Shown one piece after another: positions 1-12,300 of a DNA stretch of 20,731 bases; position 1 is the first letter of the stretch; each line of letters starts with the position of its first letter. The notes under the pieces were generated by a model that searched no databases, was not told the origin of the DNA, and saw only the letters and a program-made list of their open reading frames with translations. Origin of the DNA: Intoshia linei (Eukaryota; Orthonectida; Rhopaluridae); contig LWCA01000677.1 of assembly GCA_001642005.1 (NCBI GenBank), positions 1 through 20,731 on the forward strand, written 5' to 3'. Both the position numbers and the translations under genes were made by a program.

Positions 1-245
1 AGATAGACCAAATCAGTTTGGGATTCCTTGATGTATATTATGCATTACGCGTTATACAGGTAAAAAAATTACATATGAGTCTAATTGGCTCATTTTCCCC
101 GACAATTATACTAATTTTTAAATGAAACGATAAAATTTTATATTTAGTTTCACTAAGCATAACATTGATATTTCGACCTATTTAAATATTAGGAATACCT
201 CTAATATATGAATATATTTTATAATCTATATTATTAAATTATTAG

Positions 246-380
246 ATTGTCCAGACAAATGTATTACTTGTACCATCGATATTAATGATGAAATCGTTTG
301 TACATATACAAATAATTTAATTGTTAAGGATGGATGTATTGCAGATTATGTTTGGGAAAGTACTACAAAGAGCTGTCAAG
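246..380 (+). CDS. Exon 1 (visible): expanded six-cysteine module
   Basis: The exon follows ATTAG and ends before GTAGAT, phase 1-1, 45 codons. Cysteine spacing is C-x3-C-x2-C-x9-C-x11-C-x12-C, so it is a class B module with longer loops than the later ones. It starts D-C-P, like exon 22. As it is entered in phase 1 and has no initiator Met, at least one exon must lie upstream of the window. Confidence 0.75.
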
Positions 381-3300
381 GTAGATTTAAGTTTGAAGTG
401 GTTTTTTAATTTAATATTATATTGCGTATATTTGACTAAAATGAGTAGTTAGTTTTAGATAAACAGTATATTAATGTAAATATACTCATCTGTGCTGTGA
501 TTTTGTTTTGATTTAAGTTATTATAAGTAACAAATCGTAAGATAGGTTTCATATACATACATTTTATATACATATTCATACATACTTTTAATAATGATGT
601 AGCACAGATATATTCAACTTTTTTTATTTCACGGAACTTTACCCATATTATCTAGGGAAATATTAGTATGATTCAATTATATTAATCATAATTATACAAT
701 TATCATAATAATCAATATAATTGGAAAACCGGTTGAGTCGTACTAGTGTATCTTATGTTTCTGTGAATCACCAAAATCGCAATATTCATTTTAATATTCA
801 AAGATGCACATGATAAATACTTATTATTCATATATTTTATAGCATGTAATCAAATATCACCAAATTTGTTGATTTTGCAAGACTCGTGTAAAAAATGTAC
901 AGGGTTATTTTTTGATGGCACCTGTCAAAGTAAGTTAATTAAAATTATATTTCATATATAAAAATCTATATAATATGCATTAAATATTTTAGAATTTAAA
1001 TTTTTTGGAAATAATTTTCATTTTCATTTCAAATTTAAAACATACATACTTGTATAATAAATCTATTATTATATTTAAAATTTGATATTATTATTTGTAT
1101 AGCTTTGTATTAAGGCATATAATACAGGTTGCATTGGGAGAACGTGTTTTATATATATACTATTTTAAATAAGGTTGCTTACCTACAACAATAATGGACG
1201 ATTTTGAAAAATGTGATAGTTGCTTTGATTCTCTGGGAGGCTACGCTAAGCATTCTTTTTATGATATTCTATCTGTGTGTCTCGGTATTAAATTATATCG
1301 TATTATATATATACTTGTATAATTATAATTATAAGATTATAAAAAGCAGTTTATAGTATATTATATATATTAGGGTGCTTTATTTTAGTTTTTTTTTGAA
1401 TTTCAAAGACTATTTTTGTATATCATCCCCATTTTGTATAAGTAGGAGCAAACCACAAAAAAATTCAAAATTATAAAAATTTGCCAGGGCCCGGTAAGGG
1501 TAAAATTTAGGTTTTTTCATAATCTGATTTTTTATTTTCGAATGTTTTTTTCTATGATCTCCGACAACCTGTATCAGGTTTTACTTAGCATCTTCATTTA
1601 TGGTTTCAAATTTTTAAAAATGTACATTATTAACTAGAAATAAATAAAATTACCTTTAAAGATAATACAAAAATATTAGCTCATCTAAAATACTTATGTG
1701 TTGACCATTCATGTACGGGATATTGCAAAATATGCAATGTGCCAAGAGTTATCAGAGTAAATTTACATTCATGTGTGACAAATTCTGAATAATTAGATTC
1801 TAAATTTAGGTTCGTTTTTGACCTTTGTGTAATCGTGACAGTAGTTAAATTAGACGTAGAAATTATTTTTAATTCCAACAAGGACTTACATATGTATTTG
1901 ATTCTGACAAAGTTTTCCAGAAAAAAGATAACGGAATTAAGAGCCCTAAGATACCATAGATATCTTATTAATTCATTTTCTGAAACGCCATACCATAATA
2001 AATACCTCGAAAAAATTGTAAATTCTTATATAGCTGTAAATCACTTAATGTAATTTCAACTGCGTATAAGCAATTGAACCACTGTGTAACAAAAAAAATA
2101 AATCTCTATAATTTCCGTTAAAACTTGTTTATCATTTGAAATTGTTTCTTAAACATCTACATTTAAATTCAATAATAGGCTTTTATCATCCATCTTGCCT
2201 GATGAAAAGCACCTGCCACTTATAAAACAGAATAACAGCTTTAAAATCAGGTTTTAACAAATTGGTTCCAATGTCTGGTCCTCAGAAATAGTTTTTCTAA
2301 AAAAAAATAAATTTTAATAGTTCTGGAGAAAAATTTGACTTCTGTGTATGTGAACCTATTGGATAGGTTCCCAACCACGACACATACTTTAATGTAAATG
2401 CGTCCTGATTTAAGTGAATGTGTGACTATTAAATGATGATTATGTATGTATTATTTTAGAGGTTGTATGCGATGCTAGTTCCGATCCCGTAGTGTGTAAT
2501 TCTTGTCACGGTTGGTATCACGACGGTAACGATTGCATTGGTAATATTATTTTTATTTTATATTTCATATACGTTCAAATAAGATAATGACTTATTGAAT
2601 TATAAATGTTATTTTTATATTAAAAAATAAATTAGCTATTAATTGTGCTGCTAAACCTTTCCATTTAAGTAATTCTCTCCATTGCAATTCATGCGACAAT
2701 CGAATTATGCATCTAGGATTGTGTCGTATTGGTAATTGCATATTTAAATCTAATTTAATAAATATAAAAATTAAAAAAGTATAATATTATGGGAATGCAT
2801 ATATCACATGTTACATTATTACATGTATGGTTGTAAAATATTTTGTTACTGTTAAATAGAAATTGAAGTTATAAATTTTAGCTTTCAAACAGCTTAAAAT
2901 TTTACTTTGCACTTAATAATATATTTAATGTCAAATTATGATTAATTTTTTTAATTTTTAGGCAATACGTGTACTGGTATTGTGAATGATTCTATTAATT
3001 TATATTGTTATGCTAGATGGGATCAATTTAACGGTTCCTGCCAAGGTAATTATATTAATTCAATATTAATTATGTTAAAAGTACAAGTTAAAATGTACAT
3101 GCTTCCAATAATGTACATTTTACGGTTAAACTAGGTTCCATATATCAGTCTGTTTCACAATATTAGACTGAATAGCCTCATATTGATACTATAATATCAT
3201 CACCAACGAGTGATATATCCTCACTTATATAAAATTTTCAAATTTTAACTACTTTTATTTTATGTAAGTTGAGATGATATTAAAATAAAAAACAAATATA

Positions 3301-6300
3301 ATAAAGTACCCAATAAATGCTATTAATTTTTAAATGTTTCAAAATATGAAATATATATATATGTATATATGTATACTTGCTTATATATTGCGATTTTAAT
3401 TTTAATTTAAAATAGCCGTGGATTGTGCAGATGAAACAAGATTAATCGGACCAGTAATGTGTGGAGCATGTCACAATCGATATTATTATCAAGGAGCATG
3501 CCACAGTATAAATAATTTAATTTTTACTTCATTTTAATAAATTAGAAATTGATTGTATTGCTGATCCCCTTAATACACTCGAGAAATGTAGAGGTTGCAG
3601 GAGAATGTTGTATTATTGGAATGGATCATGTATTCGTATGATTTTAGCAATTTATTAATACATATTTTGATAATAATACTAATATTTACAGTCCCCGTCA
3701 CCTATTACAGTACTCTTTAAAACTGTCGTTTTAAATTAGAAATTTCTAGTGCCATATGAATTATATAATTTAGTACTATCGTTATAACACAGCACAAATA
3801 CAACTTCGACGTTTTTTTACATTTTAAAAATGATTCACATACTTTGAAAAATAATCTTTTTATAATTTGTTAAAAAATTTACATAATTTTAATAAATTTT
3901 CTAACGATAAGACTTATTTTAAAATTTATATCACAATACAAAGTTAACCTAAATAAAGACTCAAAAACCTTAAAATTAGTATGATGAATGTTGTTATGAA
4001 TAGCGTCTACTGTATTTACATTTTATAAAAATAAACATATTTTATAAATTAGTTACTGTCACTAAAATTTTGGTTAAAACTTTTGTTTATTTTAAACGCG
4101 TTTGATTGGTTTAATTAGTTCATTGTTAATTATAGTTGCTTTGATTATATTTCTTGGTAATTAGTATTTGTGCTGTAATCTCCTGCATTATGTATAACTC
4201 TATAAAAATTTGTGGATTGTTTCATCCATTATTTTAGAATCTAATTTTATAACGCTAGTGTATGTCGAGGACTGTTAATATATTAAATAATTCATGTATT
4301 CTTTTTTTATGACATATGAAAGTATAGTGTATTAATAAATCAACAAACAACGCTAAATTTTACATTTTGATTATATTAATAAGTCGGTGGTTACAAAATT
4401 GATTGTATTTATTTGTCATAATAAAGTTTTAAATGTGAAAACTGTATAAATGTCTTTCATTCTGTAACAGATTAACAAAAAATATTTTAATTTGAACGGT
4501 ACTGCATTATGTCCAATGTGAAATACATTTATAATTTAATTGAATATTTTATAGAAACAACATGTACGGTCACTTTATACACGCAATCAGAAGAATGTTA
4601 TGCGTGCGAAGGTTATTATTGGAATGGATCTCAGTGTCTTGGTAAAATTTAAATAAATGATCTTTTTTGTACATACATAAATATAGTATATAAATATAAA
4701 TATTCGATAATATTTTTATACTATATATTACAACACGTAAAATAATATATAATGATATCAATAAATTCTGCTTTTCTTTTTATCGTTAGGAATTATATAT
4801 TTTTTTATAGGTTTTGGTAAAAGTAGATTCGTTTTTTTAGTTTCATTATTTATAATTCAATAAATTATAGAATTTTTAATAATGTTTAATTTATAATACC
4901 CAATCATTTTTATCATAAAAAACGCTTTTTAATCGTCATCATATTTTGGTTAAACATCATAAAAAAATAAAAATTTACAACCTCATTATATTTTGGTCTA
5001 ATAAAACATTTTAAAACCTTCATAACATCTTGGTTCAAATATAAAATTTTAAAACCTTATTATATTTTGGTCTAATAAAAACCTTTAAATTTATTTGATA
5101 ATGTTATCACGCTTAATTATCGCAGAAGTTCAAATTATTCAGATGTGCACTTTTTAATTTCAATTTGATTTAGATTGCACTACACAAATATATATAATAT
5201 AATATTATACTATAGTATGATATATTTATTATAAAAAATATTATCAGAAAATTTTTTTATGAAACAGAAATAGTGCCACCATTGTCAAAAATTAAATAAA
5301 TTTGAACCGTTTTACGTCATATTAGCCATAAAAGGTTCAAAATTCAATGGAACATTCTCAAATTTTACTTTTTAAATGTTATACTGTAAAAACTTACTTA
5401 ATATTTTGTAGCCAAGTTTTACTAGCTAAACATAAAAGTTTTAATTGTAGACAAATACCATGCATACAATTTTTTTTAAATTGTATTTTTACTAAAAATT
5501 ATATTTCAGTGTACGAGAAAACTACCCAAAAATATTGCATAGTTAAGTTCAAATTTTGGTGACCCTAAACAGAATGCATTGTACATATCACGAATATACT
5601 ATTTATTTTAATTAATTAAATCTGAAAATATATAATCATATCATATACGATGTATAATAATATATAATGTAAGTACATTTTTTGTATATTAATATACTTT
5701 TAGTTAACATTATATATTAATGAATACATAATATCGATTAAAATATACAAATATTAAAAATTTTATTTAGCTATTGCGTGTAGTGGAATCATGGTATTTT
5801 TAAAATTAATTTGAAACAGTTGAAAGTTTAAAAGTGACCAATTTTTTATAAATAGTCAATGATATAATGATCAAAAATAAAAAATAAACAATAAAATAAT
5901 AACAATTCATCTCATCATAAAAACTTAATTTTTAATGTTGAAAAGTGGCATTGATGAAAAATGATAATTAAATAATAATTATATATTTAGCAATATTAAT
6001 TAATTTTAATTTTAATTTATATAATAACTTTTAAAAATAAATCGGTTAAAATTAAATTAAATCGATACTCTATATGAAAAATGGTTAACCTTATTTGAAA
6101 AATCGCTACAGTTTATAAAAAATATTTAACTTGAAATTAAAACATTACTACTTTATTATGACATATGAAAGTATACAGTATTAATTAATCAACAAGCAAC
6201 GCTAAATTTTACATTTTGATTATATTAATAAGTTGGTGGTTACAAAATTGATTGTATTTATTAGTCATAAAAAAGTTTTAAATGTGCAAAATAAATATTT

Positions 6301-9300
6301 GTTAATTATAAAAAATAATTTACAAGGTGTACTGAGAAAGTAATTTTTTGAGAAACACTCTAGTACACTATGAATACATTACTGTGATATTACATTATAA
6401 TAAAACTAATTTTAAATTTTAAAACTAATATATTGCTACCTTTTTTGTATTAATAATAATTTAACATAATTTAAATTGAATAATATTTGTAAATTGAGTT
6501 ATTATGTTTTTATGTTAGACGAATGATCAAAACAAATGTACCAAATGCTTTGGAAAGACGCAATTAAATGGACATTGGGTTGGTAATTGAACATAGTTAT
6601 AAAACATATTAATATATTCAGCAACGCAATGTACATCATCACTAAATCAAAACGATTGCTCTTTTTGCAAACCTTTTATGTATTTTGATTCGAATCAAAA
6701 CACATGCAAAAGTAAGTGTATACTGTATAAATTATAAAAATAATGTAATATCCCAGTGGCCATTAAATCCGATTTATCCGGATATCCGATCTGCGTATTT
6801 TTTTTTACTTTAAATTATAAATTCTAAGTAAAACTAAATTGAAAAATATTGATGTAATTTAATTGATTTATTTATTATGAAACTACTAAATACAACTTTA
6901 CAAATTTTTTTTCATTGTGACAAATTTTTCACAATTTAGTTATAAATTTTCCATTTTTTTTCTTATTACATAATACAATGACATATTAATTTTAATCCCA
7001 TTCGTCATCTAGGTTAGGGTGACCAACCTAATGATGGTAATGGGCCTAATGGTAGATTCTGATAATATAAGTGATAATTATGCGAATCTGACACATTAAA
7101 AATTTACTACCCACTGTTACTATTTATAAAAATGACAGAGGTTTAATAAAATCAATTAAATTGGCTGTGAGGTCCAAAAAAATTAAATTTCGAAATTTGA
7201 CGGGAAAAAGTTTGAATCAGCCCAAATCATGATATTAATAAAAAATATTTTGTTTGTAAACATAAAAATGTAGGGTTTACTAGAACTATACCCACAAACA
7301 AAGAAATTTGTGATCAAGCAATGGATTATTATTGGAATGGTATGCAATGTATAGGTATCTTGATACTAATATGGTTATTATGATAGTTATAAAAAGTAAC
7401 TATACCATAAATATTCATATCACACGTAGGTTTTACACCGAATTGTACTAGAGATTATATACGTCATTCAGCATATACTCAGGAAATGTGTACGGGGTGT
7501 ATCAATGCATATTTCGATCCAATGGCTCAAAACATTTGCCATGGTATATTTTTTATATGTACAATAGAAACCGCTTATAGTGATCAAAACTGATAATTCA
7601 GTACATGTTGATCAATATGTATCAATATGAAATATAAAACAATAAAAATGGAATAAGTGTAAAAATAATGTTAAAATTGTAATAATGAATAAATAAATCA
7701 TGAAAAATATATGAAAAAACTGTAAAATAAGAATTATGTGTAAAAAATCGTTATAAAAATAAAAATTTATATTATAACGCCGGCCGCACATTCCATAATT
7801 GGGGGCCGCAAATGGCCCGAGAGCCGCATAATCGACACCCCTGAATACTATTCAATTCTCAAAAAAATTCAAAAAATTATAGTTATTATTTTAGTGCTAA
7901 ATAATAAAATCCAAATACGCGTGAAATGATATCATATTACAATTATAAATTAAATTATTATAAAATGTTGGAACTGAAATATTAATAATAAATATAAGAA
8001 TATATTTGTTTTAATTCTGAATTTGGAAAAATAAGGTCACCATTTAAAATAAAATTTCGTCTTTTCAAAAAAATATGCAAATAGAAAATTTTTACCTTAA
8101 GGGTTGTAATATTTGATTTATATTTTGGGGTTGGATTAATTGGATTTTTCTCATGTGTTTGGTAAAATCAGATATTATATTTTAAAAAAAATATCTGTAA
8201 AAGTCGATTTTTTCCATTAATGTTTGGAGTTGTATTTTTTATTAAATAATATTAAATTTTATTAATAATGGAATAAAAGTTAGATTTTTGCTTAATAATA
8301 TGAGATAATGGCTTAGCGGTTCTCTAGGCTTTTTGATAATTTCACACCGTCTGTCTACTCTGTAATAAACTGATTACAGTGATCAAAAGTTCTCTGTCCC
8401 AATGTGATCACTGATCACTACAAGCGACTTCTATTGTATTTTATATATACTTTTTTCTAACATATTAAATGTATTTACATTACAGTTATATTATTGACAT
8501 GTTATTTATATTATTTACATTATTTATATGTTGGTTAAGTTAACAGTAAGTAAAGTAAACTCATGTTTAAAGTAACGTGATACTGAATGCCAATTGGATT
8601 ATGTACTGGGCACTACTTGGCATAATTGCTTGTACATTTTAATGTAAGATAATTTTTTCATAATTAAGAAATTTTCTATATTACTTGTTAGTTTAAAATA
8701 CTAGCCGTTATATTGATCTGCTTATAGGATGAATGGCAATTATGTTTTCTAATCCAAATATTCATGAGCTGATGACCATGAAACCGTTGTTAATATTATA
8801 CTTTTACAATTTGCATTTATTAATTTTAATTTATATACATTATTTTGTATTCACATTTACATTTTAAGAACTGGATTGTTCTAATCTATACGACATTGCT
8901 AGTGTCGAAAAAAAATGTAAAAAATGTCAAATCACGAAACAAGGCCTAGTTTGGGAAAATTTATCCTGTACACGTATGTTTCACTATATTATTTTCTATT
9001 TTATGACAGCTACGCGTATGCTATACTTTTATATATTAATTTATCAACTATACATTATATTTATACATACAGTCAAAGTCCTTATTAACGGAATTTTAAA
9101 TTATTTATTTTTTTCATAACGAATTTGCAGGAACCAAAAATTCGTTAATAATAATTTTATCTCTAAAGCTCTAGATTCTAGAGTCTAGAATCTATTTTTA
9201 AGAGAATTTAGAAGTCAATTTATTACGTTTTTTATCTAATTGATAACAAGAAATATGACCATTTAATGGTTTTTATTTAAAAAAATTAAATTCCGTTAAC

Positions 9301-12300
9301 TAGGGTGTTACTATGGGGAAAATGTCATATTGACGGAATTTTAAATTTTGTTAATAAGGACTGAAACTGTATTATATTTTATTTTATTATTGTACATTAT
9401 CATTGTATGTATTTTAGATGTTGACTGTAGTCAACCAAATTTGTTGGACAGTATTCACTGTTTAGCATGCCCTCTAACTAAATTTGAGAATGGAATATGT
9501 TATGGTAAAAATAAAAAAAAAATTCAAATAAATTATAATTTAGCAATACCAGCGTTAACATGTTTGACCGAAGCCAAATCGTTGGATACGTGTAATGCCT
9601 GTAAACCTGCAAATTCACTTACGACGACACAATGGTATGAATCATACGGTGGTGCTTGTGAATGTAATATTAAACAAAATGCTTATCAAAATTAACATTT
9701 AGTTTATAACGTTATAACCTAAAATATTTTAGTTTGTGTTGAAAATTGTAAAGTTTGCGACGATACAGGATGCTCACAGTGTATCGACGGATATTATTTA
9801 AATGGTGGCTGTATTGATTGTCAATCTGTATCTCCACCAACTCTAAAACTTTGCGCTTTATGTAAGGGAAGATTCTGGAGTGGTGATTCCTGCAAAAGTA
9901 ATTTAATTAATTAATTGGCATATACATTATGTTATTTCACAAAATGTTGTTTTTGACGTAGGACAAAAATTCGTAGGAAACACTTTTACAATTTTTCTCA
10001 TGAAATCTGCTTTCGTGCAATTTGAATCACTATTTTCATTATAAATGTTTTTTACAATTTTATTTTTGAAATATTCTTTAAAACCTTGTTTCCTTCACTT
10101 GTAATTTGATTGATTGTCAAGTCAGATTAACAGTCCGAGATAAAATAGGAAGACGTATTAATATACAAAATTTAGTATAATTGTGGTACCAAACTACATT
10201 GTACTGTTGACATCTTTTTAAAACATTTGATATTCATTTTTTGTTTTACTATTTGATATACTTTAATAAAATAATTAATAATTATACATCAGGTATAGAT
10301 AATATTTTTATAGATTGCATGGATAAGTGTGAAGAATGTACTAACTTGACAAGCTGTAGTAAATGTGAAATTGATTCAATTTGGAATAATAATATGTGCG
10401 AAGGTATTATTAATGGATATATCTTTTAAATTTTAATAATTTTATCTAATAATGAAAATCAATATTATATTCAACAGAATTTTTTTCATAGTTAATGTAC
10501 ATTAATAATAATAATGTAATGTTGTAATGTATATATAATAATATATATAATATAATAATGTAACATATTATTATTACAATGTATTAGAGTTATAATTTAT
10601 AATTAGCATGTCTTGTTCACACACAACAATCATGTGAAGATTGTTCGAACGATCAAAATACTCTTGTTTTTATCAATTCTCATTGCGAATGTAATTGTCA
10701 TATTTTATACAAGCTATGCTAATGGTGGTTGTGAAATATCGTAGAGATTTCCAGGAAAAATAATCGAAAAAATTTGTATGGAGTATTACACTGACATTGC
10801 TGGCTTGTAGTTCAATATTGAATTAGCGATGTTTCAAACATTAATTTTTACAAAAAATAATAATTTTAATTTATCTCTACAAATGTTAATAACGATACAT
10901 ATTAATTTATTCATAAATTTTAGTACAATAGTTTATATAACAAGTTCAGACTAGTTCCATACCTAATACAAAATTTGTAAAATAAACACAAAAATTTGTG
11001 CTAAATTTAAAATATCATGTAAAAAGCCTTGTAGATGTGGCTAGGGGTATATAAAACCAATCATCGTTTGCAAAAAGTTTTGTATGAGCCTATTATTCAT
11101 TTTCGGACGGCCAGATATTATTAGATTCGGCTCTGTCTTAGTGTACTTACGTAAATGAACAAATTTTAAATTAAATTTTTAAATGTGTATTACGGTTAAT
11201 GGTTTTTGGTTAAAACTTGTACAAGAATACACCAGGTTTTTTTAATGAGTTGAGATTAGGCGAATTTGAATATCTTTAAAATATATTCATATGGTATTAG
11301 GGTGAAATCTTTATATAAAAATTAATTCCCAACCGAAATCGCAATATACAATCTAATATTTAATCTAATTATATTAGATTGTTATACCGAAATAATTTTG
11401 GATACTCAAAATTTGTGCGAAAGATGCGGTTTGATAACAACTAATAATGTGAATTCTAAATTTTGGGATATCAGTACAATGCAGTGTTTAAGTAAGAACC
11501 TTATTATTTTATGTAATTAAAAACCTATAGATATTTAATTTATTAATATTTTATATATGATACATTAATATTATTTATTATTGATATTCATAGATATACA
11601 TTATTTTTGTATATGATGTTATATACATTATGAATAAATTAATGTAATACCTTGATATAAGTAAAAAATATATGTACCAATAATTTATATGGTCGTGTCC
11701 AAAAATAACTGATATGGAAAAGTATTAAGATGTGAATGGTTTAAAATGAAATTTGGAACATTCAAAGATAATCAATATTTATGTAGTGTAATGAATTTTC
11801 AGATTCACCTGAAAATTTTTTTTAAATTGACTGAACCATGAATTATTGATAAAATATATATTTAACTTGTACTTTTATTTATTTTATTTATACGACATTT
11901 TCACGTTCGTAATGTTACTTATAGCAAGGGTATGCAATAAACGTAAGCATATAGTGCGATAATTTGACATTATTTATCAATCATTTTTATTTTTTACCAT
12001 TATATTATGAAAATCAAATAGATTGTCCAATAAATTGTGCAAAATGTGATAAAGCCAATACATGCAATTCATGTCATAACGACTATTATTTTAATAATGC
12101 AACGTTTCAATGTGAAGGTATATTGAATAATTTCATTTATATGCTGAATATATTACATTAAACATTTAGCCTGTCCATTAAATTGTGATGTATGTATTTC
12201 AACGTCATCTTGTGTATCTTGTAAATACAATTTTTTTTATGATGATATCAATAATGGTTGTGTTGGTACGTGTTGGTTTGAAATATAATTAACACTTAGA

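Larger units (their letters stand above)
4642..5770. other. Intron 9 with minisatellite and repeat pieces
   Basis: This 1.1-kb intron contains the minisatellite at 4935-5091, one copy of an 80-base dispersed repeat (5275-5350), and a cysteine-containing open stretch at 5398-5561 of doubtful meaning. Confidence 0.55.
7544..8868. other. Intron 14, mostly a transposon
   Basis: About two thirds of this 1.3-kb intron is the element at 7559-8438. The remainder to exon 15 is AT-rich with no visible feature. Confidence 0.6.

Noticed and set aside
1-60. Possible exon ending before GTAAAA at the window edge
   Set aside because: The phase-1 frame needed to join exon 1 contains TGA at 29-31, and the open frames have the wrong phase. 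It may be the edge of a decayed exon, but support is too weak.
1681-2053. Overlapping open frames on both strands (66 and 72 codons)
   Set aside because: They show no domain, and their AT-rich composition fits chance. The plus-strand relic module in another frame explains the only clear signal.
4570-4761. Minus-strand 63-codon open frame
   Set aside because: It overlaps exon 9 on the opposite strand and is a low-complexity chance frame.
9348-9695. A single 115-residue open frame read as one gene
   Set aside because: It merges part of a mariner-like element, exon 16, a 39-base intron and exon 17. Splice signals and module lengths fit the spliced reading better.
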